63,507 bases of DNA, taken from positions 1 through 63,507 of the forward strand of contig JAMFRO010000026.1 of assembly GCA_026224825.1 (NCBI GenBank), written 5' to 3'. This document shows, piece by piece, positions 24,967 through 32,848 of this stretch (positions within the stretch are counted from its first letter, which is position 1; each line of letters starts with the position of its first letter). Made by a program: the position numbers and the translations under genes. The notes beneath the pieces were generated by a model. It did no database searches, was not told the origin of the DNA, and worked only from the letters and a program-made list of their open reading frames with translations. The DNA is from a bacterium. Its GTDB lineage: Bacteria > Pseudomonadota > Alphaproteobacteria > Acetobacterales > Acetobacteraceae.

Positions 24967-25907
24967 CCGATCACGTCGAACAGCTCGCCTTCGAGCGGGT
25001 GGCTACGGAAGCCATCTGGTCCCTGCGGCAGTTCACCGGCCACGGTGATCCGACGCACAACACGCTTGGCCGAGAAATGCGCATAATCAATCGGCCCGGC
25101 ATGGGCGGTCGCCTGATTATCCCAGATCACCAGCGTGCCCGGCGCCCAATGCACACGGAAGCCATATTCCGGCCGGATGGATTCGCCGCGCACAAGGTCC
25201 AAAATCGCCTCGCTCTCGCGCTGTTTCATCCCGACAATATGCCCACTGCGCCCGCCAGGGCTGATGAACAGAGACTTCTTGCCCGTCATGGGATGGACAC
25301 GCACAAGCGGATGCACCGAAACAAACGGCCCAGCCTTGCGTCCATCGCGGCGAGGCGGGCCTTGCATATCATAGGCGCTGGCGCCGTTCACATATTGCAG
25401 CCCATCGATCAGGGCTTTGATCTGCGGCGAAAGATTCTCATACGCCGCCTGCAAATTCGTAAACAACGTGTCCCCTCCATAGGGCGGGATCTCGACGCCG
25501 CGTAAAATTGAATAGCTGCTCGGATTGGCGACGAAGGTAATATCGATATGCCAGCCATTACTATCGCGCGGGCCCCGGGCAGTGGGAATATTGAGGTCAA
25601 CGCGGTTCCGCTCGACATAGTCCGAAGCATGGCGCTCCCAAATTTCCGGATGATCGGGAAGGCCCTCGGCAATGGGATGCGCCGGGGTAAGCGGCCCCAG
25701 ATACCGGCCGAAGCGCAGCTGGTCCTCATCGCTGATCTCCTGATCGCGGAATACAAGCACCTTCCAATCGTTCAACGCCTGCCGAATCTCCGCCACGGTC
25801 TCGGGCTTAAGCGGCTGGCGCAGATCAAGACCCGTAACCTCAGCGCCGATTACCGGCGTGGCGGGGGCGATTTGTATCGTCGTTTGTGTTTTGACAGCGG
25901 CGGACAT
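24963..25907 (-). CDS. tauD: TauD/TfdA-family Fe(II)/2-oxoglutarate dioxygenase (copy 2)
   Basis: About 314 residues from the ATG at 25907, chosen because GAGGGTTATTGCC precedes it. A longer frame to 25961 adds 18 residues without support. Iron ligands are H-x-D in NGWHIDITFVANPSSYSILR and the distal His in VIWDNQATAHAGPIDYAHF. The 2-oxoglutarate arginine is in KRVVRRITVAGELPQGPDGF. It is a paralogue of copy 1 and the first gene of the module 2 operon, overlapping the binding-protein gene. Probable role: oxygenolytic release of sulfite from an imported sulfonate or sulfate ester. Confidence 0.88.
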   Translation of the reverse strand: MSAAVKTQTTIQIAPATPVIGAEVTGLDLRQPLKPETVAEIRQALNDWKVLVFRDQEISDEDQLRFGRYLGPLTPAHPIAEGLPDHPEIWERHASDYVERNRVDLNIPTARGPRDSNGWHIDITFVANPSSYSILRGVEIPPYGGDTLFTNLQAAYENLSPQIKALIDGLQYVNGASAYDMQGPPRRDGRKAGPFVSVHPLVRVHPMTGKKSLFISPGGRSGHIVGMKQRESEAILDLVRGESIRPEYGFRVHWAPGTLVIWDNQATAHAGPIDYAHFSAKRVVRRITVAGELPQGPDGFRSHPLEGELFDVIG

Positions 25908-26407
25908 GGCAATAACCCTCGGCGTTTGAACGAAACCCGGAACCAGCCCGAACGCAGACAAGGCTCCACCCAGGCATTAGGAAAATCTTCTAATAACTAT
26001 AAAGTCAATAGGCAAGGGGTGTTTTGTCGCTCACAACTATCTTCACACATCACGGCGCCCGCACATCTCTGCGGAGCCTTTTTTATGTGACAAATATCAT
26101 CAAGACATGCGGGTTTATGGCCTAAATCGCGCCTAACTCCGTCTATTATCCGCATAAACATGAAAACCACAACTATCCTGCATAAATCACACCAGCAGAT
26201 GGATCATCTCGTTCATGCTACCCTTTGAAAAGGTCCTTCGCATCAACCCCAGGTAACGTAGAATAACTTTCTCTGTTAATGACTTCCGCAAAGCTTGTTT
26301 ATAGAAGTATTATGCCGGCCTTACGCGGGAAACGCGCTATAGGGTGTTTCCCGCCGAGGGGAACATCACGCCTTCAATGCTAACTGCACTAACGAAAGCG
26401 CTGGGTT
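25908..26407. other. 500-base intergenic region, promoter of module 2 and flank of mobile DNA
   Basis: No gene supported. The left part (about 25975-26025) has an AT-rich block with TTGACTTTATAG on the minus strand, a likely promoter for the module 2 operon. The rest has lower GC than the neighbours and contains TGCGGAGCCTTTT near 26069, repeated near 26965. It leads into the IS21 end at 26408. Confidence 0.5.
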
Positions 26408-26740
26408 TGTAGCGCGACAATCTGGATGAGAAGGAGCGGCGATCTGGATGAGAAGAATCTGGCCGCGATGTGGTTGAGGGTATCGTGTTTGCGGTTGAAT
26501 GCAAGTGCTCTTGGCGGTTGATTGTCGCAGCGCGGCAATCAGGCGGCGTCAATCAGCTGGCTCAGTTTCCGTGATTGTCTTTTGTGTTTGTCGTGCTGCT
26601 GGCCGGCCGACGGTTTGTTTGCGGTCGAGTGCGGCGCGGCGCCGGTAGCTTTCCACGTTCATTTCTAGAATGGTTGAGTGATGCACGAGGCGGTCGACGG
26701 CGGCGAGCGTCATGGCTTGATCACCGAACACCTCATGATG
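26408..26740. mobile_element. IS21-family remnant (one end plus istB tail)
   Basis: The end begins TGTAGCGCGACA at 26408, as expected for IS21-type ends that start with TG. Behind it the 14-base string ATCTGGATGAGAAG occurs twice, at 26420-26433 and 26442-26455, 22 bases apart. IS21 ends are known for such repeated transposase-binding sites. The istB tail lies inward. The other end, istA and most of istB are missing. Confidence 0.6.
26549..26731 (-). pseudogene. istB: IstB-like transposition helper ATPase, C-terminal fragment
   Basis: The frame starts FGDQAMTLAAVDRLVHHSTI and continues LEMNVESYRRRAALDRK. This matches the end of IS21-family IstB, where V-F-G-D-x-x-M-T-x-A-x-x-D-R-L-x-H-H is followed by an E-x-x-x-x-S-Y-R-R segment. 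The Walker motifs and all upstream sequence are lost at about 26735, where unrelated cassette DNA begins. Confidence 0.7.
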
Positions 26741-27219
26741 CCGCTGATCTTGATCGGCGAGTCACTCATGTTTCGGTTGTTGACCCCCATCACCCGCTTT
26801 TTGGGACCCGTTTACGGATTTCTGAACGCCATTCTTGCCGTGGAGAGGCTGTGGTCGTGCTTATTTTGGCCGATGGGCGGGAGCGATCGGTTCCGCGTGC
26901 TGCAACGGATTTAGCTGACGATCCGATTCTACATTCAAGCATCCACCGACAAGCCCAAATTTCCATGCGGAGCCTTTTGCCATTGGCGAATCACCTTCGA
27001 ATTATGCTTCGCTGCCAAGATGAAGACTGTGGTGGTGAAGCGCTGCCAGGTCGATGGCCTGCACCCTCAGCATGCAACGGAACAGATCCAGCCGCCGGAA
27101 TTGGTGCCACGGTTGTGGTGCCAACTTCCAGTGACGACACAACAACAGTTGGCACAGCAGGTGGCACAACTGGTCCAGCGCCTGCGATTGTCTGCCGGCC
27201 CGTGCGAGGAGGGGCCTGA
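26740..27219 (+). pseudogene. DUF5372-like accessory protein of a serine-recombinase cassette, 5' end replaced
   Basis: In the frame running to 27219, VTHVSVVDPHHPLFGTRLRI followed by VVVLILADGRERSVPRAATD resembles the small DUF5372-type proteins that precede large serine recombinases in integrated cassettes. ISMRSLLPLANHLRIML farther on also fits their C-termini. The start has been replaced by the IS21 remnant, so no genuine start codon is visible. Family assignment is from memory. Confidence 0.45.
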
Positions 27220-27244
27220 TGTTAAACACCTCACTGGCGGTTGA
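27020..27244 (+). CDS. Small conserved protein of the serine-recombinase cassette
   Basis: A 74-residue protein whose core, QPPELVPRLWCQLPVTTQQQ followed by LAQQVAQLVQRLR, resembles the short glutamine-rich helical proteins that commonly sit directly before large serine recombinase genes. Its stop overlaps the recombinase start by 26 bases in another frame, suggesting coupled translation. Function unknown. Confidence 0.5.
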   Translation: MKTVVVKRCQVDGLHPQHATEQIQPPELVPRLWCQLPVTTQQQLAQQVAQLVQRLRLSAGPCEEGPDVKHLTGG

Positions 27245-27766
27245 GGAGCGGATCACGACCGCGCACCGGGCCAAGCTGGCCTATGTATATGTACGGCAGT
27301 CGTCTCCGGGGCAGGTCCGGCATCATCAGGAAAGCACTGAGTTGCAGTATCGTCTTGTCGAGCGGGTCGTCCTGCTTGGCTGGCCGAGAGAACGTGTGCA
27401 GGTCATCGATGATGATCTCCGCAAGTCCGGTGCTTCGAGCGATGAGCGTTTTGGCTTCCAGCGGTTGATCGCGGAAGTAGGGTTGAACAAGGCCGGGCTG
27501 GTGATCAGCCTGGACGCGTCGCGGCTGGCCCGCAATAATCGTGACTGGCATCAACTCCTTGAATTATGCTCGGTCTTCGGTGTTTTGATTGCCGATGGTG
27601 AGCGGCTCTACGATCCGGGCGTCTACCATGACCGCCTGCTTTTGGGCCTCTCGGGCATTATGAGTGAGGCGGAACTGCACCAGATCCGGATGCGCCTGCA
27701 CCAAGGTGAGCGACAGAAGGCGGCGCGCGGTGACTTGCGGTTGCCACTGCCGGCCGGTGGCAAGCC
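27219..27766 (+). pseudogene. Large serine recombinase, catalytic domain only
   Basis: The catalytic domain of a large serine recombinase: AYVYVRQSSPGQVRHHQEST with the active serine, GLVISLDASRLARNNRDWHQ with the active arginines, and LLLGLSGIMSEAELHQIRMR. The coding match ends at LRLPLPAG near 27762. Such proteins normally continue for 300-500 residues with the recombinase and zinc-ribbon DNA-binding domains. Those are missing because an IS3-family element lies immediately downstream. Confidence 0.78.
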
Positions 27767-27784
27767 CCCGATGACTGGTCCACT

Positions 27785-28690
27785 TCATGTGTAGTTAATC
27801 TGGTGTTTTTGGACGGTGGTTAATTTGAAGGAGGCCGCGTCTTTAAGCCCCGGTTGCGGCGCCGGCCACAGCAATACCTCTGGTGCCGGCGGCCTGTAGC
27901 CGAGCGATGAGTGCGGCCGGATCGTGTTATATTGCCGGCGCCAGGCTTCGATCAAAATCCGGGCCTCCTGCAACGTGTAGAAGATTTCTCCGTTGAGGAA
28001 TTCGTCGCGCAGCCGGGCATTGAAGCTCTCGATATAGCCGTTCTCCCACGGGCTTCCTGGCGTGATATAAGCGGTCTGGGCGCCAACAGCGGCGATCCAA
28101 CCCTGCACGGCTTTAGCGATGAACTCGGGCCCGTTGTCTGAGCGGATATGCCCCGGCACACCGCGCAGCATGAACAAGTCGGAGAGGACATCGATGACAT
28201 CGTTCGAATTCAGCCGCCGGGCGACGCGGATCGCCAGTGCCTCGCGGGTAAATTCGTCGACGATGTTCAGCATCCGGATCTTACGCCCGTCATGCGTGCG
28301 GTCCTCGACAAAGTCATACGACCAAACATGGTTGGGGCGCTCAGCACGGAGCCGCATGCACGAAGCCTCGTTCAGCCAAAGCCGTGCCCGCTTTGGCTGC
28401 CGTTGCGGAACCTTAAGCCCTTCTCTGCGCCAAATGCGAGCCACGCGTTTCTTGTTAACGGCCCAGCCAGCCTGATGCAGCAGCGCCGTGATGCGCCGAT
28501 AGCCGTAGCGGCCATACTGCCGCGCCAGCTCGATGATGTCCGCTGTCAGCGCAGCTTCGTCATCGGCAGTCTTGGGAACCAAGCGTTGTGTGGTGCGATG
28601 CTGCCCAATTACGCGGCAGGCAAATCGCTCCGACACGCCAAGCGCCTCTACAACATGCTTGATGCCAGCCCGGCGCCGCGCCGGGCTCAA
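27785..28690 (-). CDS. IS3-family transposase, OrfB
   Basis: A 301-residue DDE transposase domain. The catalytic residues are Asp in VWSYDFVEDRTHDGRKIRML, Asp in GHIRSDNGPEFIAKAVQGW and Glu in GYIESFNARLRDEFLNGEIF. The N-terminal helical part (VVEALGVSERFACRVIGQHR and YGYRRITALLHQAGW) is typical. It has no strong start of its own (TTG at 28690) and is probably made as an OrfAB fusion by a -1 frameshift. Confidence 0.92.
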   Translation of the reverse strand: MSPARRRAGIKHVVEALGVSERFACRVIGQHRTTQRLVPKTADDEAALTADIIELARQYGRYGYRRITALLHQAGWAVNKKRVARIWRREGLKVPQRQPKRARLWLNEASCMRLRAERPNHVWSYDFVEDRTHDGRKIRMLNIVDEFTREALAIRVARRLNSNDVIDVLSDLFMLRGVPGHIRSDNGPEFIAKAVQGWIAAVGAQTAYITPGSPWENGYIESFNARLRDEFLNGEIFYTLQEARILIEAWRRQYNTIRPHSSLGYRPPAPEVLLWPAPQPGLKDAASFKLTTVQKHQINYT

Positions 28691-28965
28691 AACTTTCCCG
28701 AAGCCACTTCCTTCAGCACCAGCTTCTCCAGCGTCAAATCCGACACCGCACGCCGCAGCCGGGCGTTCTCAGCCTCCAGTTCCTTCATGCGCTTCACCTG
28801 GTCGACCTTCAGCCCACCATACTCCTGGCGCCACCGGTAATACGTCGCGTCGGTCACACCAATCGACCGGATCGCATCAACAGCCGACTTGCCCTGCGAC
28901 GTCAAAACCTCGACCTGACGAAGCTTCGCGATGATCTCCTCAGGCTTGTAAATCTTCCGCGGCAT
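28687..28965 (-). CDS. IS3-family transposase, OrfA
   Basis: About 92 residues from the ATG at 28965 (MPRKIYKPEEIIAKLRQVEV). It has the helix-turn-helix GKSAVDAIRSIGVTDATYYR and a leucine-zipper-like coiled coil with LEAENARLRRAVSDLTLEKL. It binds the terminal repeats and overlaps OrfB at its 3' end. Confidence 0.9.
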   Translation of the reverse strand: MPRKIYKPEEIIAKLRQVEVLTSQGKSAVDAIRSIGVTDATYYRWRQEYGGLKVDQVKRMKELEAENARLRRAVSDLTLEKLVLKEVASGKF

Positions 28966-29007
28966 CGCCCACCTCCACACAAAAACTACATCAATGGTGG
29001 ATCAGTT

Positions 29008-29838
29008 CTAGGGGGTTGGACCAATGACAAATCGGTCCAGCAGCTCGCCGGCGCATTTGATCGACATGCCGAGCGCCCGCGCCAAACTCGTCGCCGAAAG
29101 CAGCGGCGCCGCCGCGAGCAGATCGATCGCCTGCGCCGCCCGTGAATTGCGCCGCCGCTGGCTGGTCTTGCCGCGCGCCGCTACCCACCCACGCTGCAGA
29201 GTCCGCAACATCTCCAGCTGGTCAGCGGCCTCTTCCGCGACAGCGTCAAAGAACGCTCCCACCCATTCCGAGTAGGTGTCCGGTGCATCGGCACGCAGGG
29301 CAAAGGCTCCGGTCAGCGGCACCGGCGCACGCAATAGACCGGCCCGCCGCCAGTAGCGTATGAGGGCGGCACGCAATGGCGGCCGGGTGCCGCCGCGATC
29401 CAGCCAGGACCACACCCCTTGCGCGGCGGCAAGGAGGCCGCCGGGCAAAACCGCCGTCAGATGCTGCTCGGCCTGCTGCACCTCACCTTCCTGATCAAAA
29501 TCAGGATCTGTGATCCACTGATGCAGGTTTAGCGCTGCCCGAGCCGCTTCAAAAATTTGACCGCGATCAATGATCCGCAGCTCGCCTTCCATGCGCAGGC
29601 GCAGCCCTTCAAGCACAGCGGCCAGATGCCAAGGGTCGATCTGCTGGCCGTCGACCGCGGCTTGGCGGCGCACGGCATCGAGCCGGGCGCGGTGCAAAAA
29701 GGCCGGCAGGAGGGGATGATGCTCCAGCGCCTGGTCGAGCCGGGCAATATTAGCGGCGGCGCGCGCATGTGATGCCAGCAAATCCGGGTCTGCCAGTAGC
29801 GGCCCGCCGCGGCGTGACGGAGGGGACAACTCTATCAT
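29008..29838 (-). pseudogene. Plasmid-type helix-turn-helix protein (DUF1612/RHE_PE00001-like), 3' end lost
   Basis: About 276 residues. LDQALEHHPLLPAFLHRARL, DAVRRQAAVDGQQIDPWHLA and LEGLRLRMEGELRIIDRGQI match a protein family common on alphaproteobacterial plasmids. The end carries a helix-turn-helix, AAPLLSATSLARALGMSIKC, after which the protein should run on for roughly another 80-100 residues. It stops instead four residues after GELLDRFVIG, at the IS3 right end. It is probably non-functional. Together with the ParA relic it suggests old plasmid integration. Confidence 0.6.
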
Positions 29839-29884
29839 CTGCGCCCGCGCCGCAGCTTGGGTTGGGCGCCCGGGAGATCAAACC

Positions 29885-31347
29885 GGGAGTGGAAAAACTC
29901 TGGTCGGTTAGGCTGCGCACGCGAGTTCTGCCGACACCTTCAGTCGACCGTCCAGCACGGCAGCACGGACGACGGATATGCGATGTGCCCCCTGTGGCGA
30001 CCACCTCATCCGCTGCTTCTTGGCCATACGCGTGTTGGCTATCTCGTCCACGCATCCTTCCGCCCGCGAAGTTGAAATAGGAAGCTTGGATCTGTAGCGC
30101 GCGCCGTAGTCGATGAGCGACGCGGTGCTGTTTGCGAGATAACGGCGCAGGTCGTCACAATTCCAGAGCAGCCGTGCAACCTTCGGACGGAATTTTTCTC
30201 CGTTCAAATGCGCCACCTCAGACGTCATGTGGCGCAGGCCAATCAGTTCGTCGTGAGCCTCCGAGTGGTAGCCATTCCAGATGAGGTGTCTGAGGCGACC
30301 GATCCTGTATGCAACCATATCCAATCCCGCTTGGTGTCGTGGTTCAAGCGCATATACGCCCCGCAGCGCTTGTTCGATATGTTGAACGCGCATCGAAATG
30401 TGCCACCAGTCCAGTATACAAGTGACGGGTTCACGGACCGCGGCACGGATCAAGCCGGGTAGTGCCGCTTCCCCGTCACTCAGGACAGTGACTGAACTGC
30501 CCGGCTGCCACCCTCGCTCTTGCAGAGCCTGGCGTATCCCTGCCAGTGGCGATACTGCGCCCTTGGCGGCAAAGGCGAAGCGCCGAGGCGGGCGACCGGA
30601 CACTTCTACTTTGCCGACCGTCACGTCGATATGTCGCGTCTGATACCCCGGCGCCGCACGAATGTGCGCACCGTCGATGAAAACGATCATCTCGGCGTCA
30701 CGATTGGGTCCAGCATCAACGTTTGGCTGGGCTGCAGCTTGGCTCTCCAATTCAGCGGCAACCCGATGCGTGCGATTGCGCATCGTCGCATGATTAGGTG
30801 GTTCGCAGGGCAAAAGCATGGCCAATAGCCTGGCCGTCTCGCGGTATGAATGTTTGGCACTGAGCTCAGCCTGAAGCCGCCGCATTTCCGGCGTGCAGCG
30901 GTCTGGCAACAACTCAGCCAGCGGTGACGTGGAAACGTCCAGGAAACCCCAGGTGTTCATGCACGGGCATACGCTGATACGAGGAGCATCGACAGTGATC
31001 GTCCCGAAAAGCGTCTGGACCTTGCGTGTCCGGCAATCCCGCTGCTTGCGCATCTTCATGCATTCCGGGCAGACCCGGGCACATGTGGTGTACTCCTCCA
31101 TCTGCGTTTGGAGAACAAGCCGGCCGAGCTCGCCCAGCAGTTCTTTCCCTTCCGCAAGCGTGAGGCCGACCTCGTCTGCCGTCAGCCCAACCACTCGTCG
31201 TTCAATCTTACCCACCTCAATGGTCTCGACCTCACCCCAGCCACTTTTAGCCTCTAACTTCACCACCCATTCCATGACCGCCCTCCGATGCCGATAAGCG
31301 CCAGCATCAACGGACGCCAATATTCTGACCAGCTTTTTTCCACTCCC
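29885..31347 (-). mobile_element. ISKra4-family insertion sequence
   Basis: About 1.46 kb. The left end reads GGGAGTGGAAAAACTCTGGT and the right end, read inwards, GGGAGTGGAAAAAAGCTGGT: an inverted repeat with 18 of 20 bases matching. The single transposase gene fills the element. The right end abuts the cut cytochrome b561 gene. No clear target duplication was seen. Confidence 0.78.
29908..31275 (-). CDS. ISKra4-family transposase
   Basis: About 455 residues from the ATG at 31275 (MEWVVKLEAKSGWGEVETIE), the usual family start. A longer frame to 31395 would extend past the element end. ARVCPECMKMRKQRDCRTRK is the zinc-binding segment, IVFIDGAHIRAAPGYQTRHI holds the first catalytic Asp, and VTVLSDGEAALPGLIRAAVR and ILDWWHISMRVQHIEQALRG are further core motifs. 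The C-terminal STSRAEGCVDEIANTRMAKK with RMRWSPQGAHRI is typical. It appears full length, so the element may be active. Confidence 0.88.
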   Translation of the reverse strand: MEWVVKLEAKSGWGEVETIEVGKIERRVVGLTADEVGLTLAEGKELLGELGRLVLQTQMEEYTTCARVCPECMKMRKQRDCRTRKVQTLFGTITVDAPRISVCPCMNTWGFLDVSTSPLAELLPDRCTPEMRRLQAELSAKHSYRETARLLAMLLPCEPPNHATMRNRTHRVAAELESQAAAQPNVDAGPNRDAEMIVFIDGAHIRAAPGYQTRHIDVTVGKVEVSGRPPRRFAFAAKGAVSPLAGIRQALQERGWQPGSSVTVLSDGEAALPGLIRAAVREPVTCILDWWHISMRVQHIEQALRGVYALEPRHQAGLDMVAYRIGRLRHLIWNGYHSEAHDELIGLRHMTSEVAHLNGEKFRPKVARLLWNCDDLRRYLANSTASLIDYGARYRSKLPISTSRAEGCVDEIANTRMAKKQRMRWSPQGAHRISVVRAAVLDGRLKVSAELACAA

Positions 31348-31351
31348 CTGC

Positions 31352-31588
31352 ATGATCACTACCGTGCTGGCTTCCGGATTGCTGATGATGCCCAAGCCCT
31401 GGAAATTGCTCGGCCTGCTGACGATGCCGGTATTCTTTCACGAGAAAGCAACTTTGTCGACGTTGTTTGTACTGCACGAGAATCTCTGTCTCTCACTCCT
31501 GGCTCTGGTCTGCCTACATCTGGCAGCAATCGCTTGGCATATTCACCGCGGCCATCCGGTTCTGCGCAGAATGACGGCCCGAACGTGA
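31352..31588 (+). pseudogene. Cytochrome b561-family protein, C-terminal fragment
   Basis: About 78 residues with PKPWKLLGLLTMPVFFHEKA, VLHENLCLSLLALVCLHLAA and IAWHIHRGHPVLRRM. This is the last part of a cytochrome b561, with the heme-ligand His in the H-x-x-L-A-A and final transmembrane helix area. The 5' three quarters are missing at the ISKra4 right end. The frame is still open up to the normal stop. Confidence 0.65.
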
Positions 31589-31646
31589 AGCTGAAGCACT
31601 GACCAGGATATTCCATTACCAGAGTAGCGCGTGCAAGGCGCCGTTG

Positions 31647-31684
31647 TCGGGGGCTAGCAGATTGATTCTCTAGCAAGCCCCCGA
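31647..31684. repeat. Inverted repeat (stem-loop) with a partial copy at 27762
   Basis: TCGGGGGCT (31647-31655) pairs perfectly with AGCCCCCGA (31676-31684), with an inner GCTAG/CTAGC pairing. It lies between the cytochrome fragment and the end of the secretion operon and could terminate transcription, though it lacks a T-run. The right arm and following bases (GCAAGCCCCCGATGAC and more) recur at 27759-27775 next to the IS3 element. Confidence 0.5.
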
Positions 31685-31721
31685 TGACCGGCCCACCATT
31701 AATATAGCGCCGGTTTATGCC

Positions 31722-32435
31722 TTAGAAGGCCCCTTTAGGCAGCCGAAAGATATCCGGATTCTGCGGGGTGGCGGCATATACCAGGGTGAGAGCGGCCGGT
31801 GTAAGCACGGTTTTGTTCGGCGTCTTGGCATCTTTGGCGAGGGTACCGGACAACACCAGCAGAACGGCGTTCAGAGCGGGATCGGAGGCACGGAACAGGA
31901 TGATGCCACTGCCCGTCGCGATGTCGCCGCCGCTGCGGTCCGGCGGAAATCCTTCACCGACGAAATATTGCTGCAGGCTTTCACCATTCTGGTACAGCAT
32001 CTGCGGCGTCATGCCGGGGTCGCTCTGTTTCGACCAGAGGACGCTGACCTGGATCAGTTGATGGCTCTGATAGCCGAAAATATAGGAGACATTCGCCGCA
32101 CCGCCGCCTGGGATCAATTCGGGCACCTGCACGTTCAGCACCTCCGTATGCTGAATATCATTGGTCGTGGCGGTAATGGCGCTGGCCGGGAGTTTGAATT
32201 CGCTTTCGATGACCTGGCGGACCTGCGCTTGCGTCATGCCGAAATCCGCGCCCCTGAAGCCGGTAATGGATGGCCCGGCATTTTCCATCTCTGGTTGAGC
32301 GGTGTTTGAGGTTTTGCTGGAATCCGCTGCAGCTTTCGCCGCAACGCCACCACCGATGCACAGCGCCAGTGCCGCTGCAGTGGCCAGCAGGGTGCCGCGG
32401 CGAAAAGCTGAGAGGGAGGGATGTCTTGTCGTCAT
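31722..32435 (-). CDS. Secreted protein of unknown function, last gene of the secretion operon
   Basis: About 237 residues from the ATG at 32435. The N-terminus (MTTRHPSLSAFRRGTLLATA, then AALALCIGGGVAAKAAA) is a signal peptide. The mature part contains ITGFRGADFGMTQAQVRQVI, a pattern seen in periplasmic proteins of unknown role, followed by beta-strand-rich sequence such as VSYIFGYQSHQLIQVSVLWS. No enzyme motif is visible. It lies 32 bases after the preceding secreted protein gene and is co-directional with the TpsB-ExbBD-TonB-porin genes, so it may belong to that envelope machine. Confidence 0.75.
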   Translation of the reverse strand: MTTRHPSLSAFRRGTLLATAAALALCIGGGVAAKAAADSSKTSNTAQPEMENAGPSITGFRGADFGMTQAQVRQVIESEFKLPASAITATTNDIQHTEVLNVQVPELIPGGGAANVSYIFGYQSHQLIQVSVLWSKQSDPGMTPQMLYQNGESLQQYFVGEGFPPDRSGGDIATGSGIILFRASDPALNAVLLVLSGTLAKDAKTPNKTVLTPAALTLVYAATPQNPDIFRLPKGAF

Positions 32436-32467
32436 GTTCCAGTTCCAATCGTTTCGGGGGACAAATA

Positions 32468-32848
32468 TCAAGGTGAATGCGCCGGGCTGTTGAAAACCGG
32501 CGCCGGGGGCCGGTAAGGCGTTACGGACTTGCCGTAATTCTGTCCGTATTGCTGCTTCAGGCTTTGCTCGTTGAACGTGCCGGTGGCGTTGGACGGCGAC
32601 ATCGCGCCGAGGGGAATCGCGGGGGCCGTCTGGCCTGTGCCTTGCACCTGCTGCTGCAATTCCTGATTGAGACAATTATAGGGCAATGGCTGATGGCCGG
32701 CGATGACGGCCTGCACGCAGGTCTGGCCGGCCGGTGCGGTGGCGGGCGCGTTTTGCGCCGCGACTGGCATGATCCCTAAACATGCCCCTAGAACAATGGC
32801 GAGCAGCCGGCCCGGCAGCGGCAGTTGAGCGGCTGGTTTTCCTATCAC
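32468..32848 (-). CDS. Small secreted protein of unknown function
   Basis: A 126-residue exported protein with a signal peptide (LLAIVLGACLGIMPVAAQ). The mature part has two cysteines, in GQTCVQAVIAGHQPLPYNCL, which could form a disulfide in the periplasm, followed by a glutamine-rich, proline-rich tail. Its start overlaps the stop of the coiled-coil gene by 4 bases (ATGA), so it is translated with that gene. No known domain. Confidence 0.75.
   Translation of the reverse strand: MIGKPAAQLPLPGRLLAIVLGACLGIMPVAAQNAPATAPAGQTCVQAVIAGHQPLPYNCLNQELQQQVQGTGQTAPAIPLGAMSPSNATGTFNEQSLKQQYGQNYGKSVTPYRPPAPVFNSPAHSP

Larger units (their letters stand above)
27775..29005 (-). mobile_element. IS3-family insertion sequence (IS407-like)
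   Basis: About 1.23 kb with two overlapping genes on the minus strand. The ends are imperfect inverted repeats: CTGGTCCACTTCATGTGTAG on the left and, read inwards from the right, CTGATCCACCATTGATGTAG. No matching target duplication is seen next to these boundaries, and a truncated unrelated gene lies on each side. It therefore probably sits at a rearrangement joint and not at a simple insertion. Confidence 0.75.

Noticed and set aside
26337..26552. 71-codon minus-strand frame in the IS21 end
   Set aside because: It lies over the repeated transposase-binding sites and has no recognisable protein content.
26678..26914. Small membrane protein on the plus strand
   Set aside because: The hydrophobic frame overlaps the DUF5372-like frame and the IS21 joint, has no ribosome-binding site, and is better explained as an out-of-frame reading of the cassette gene.
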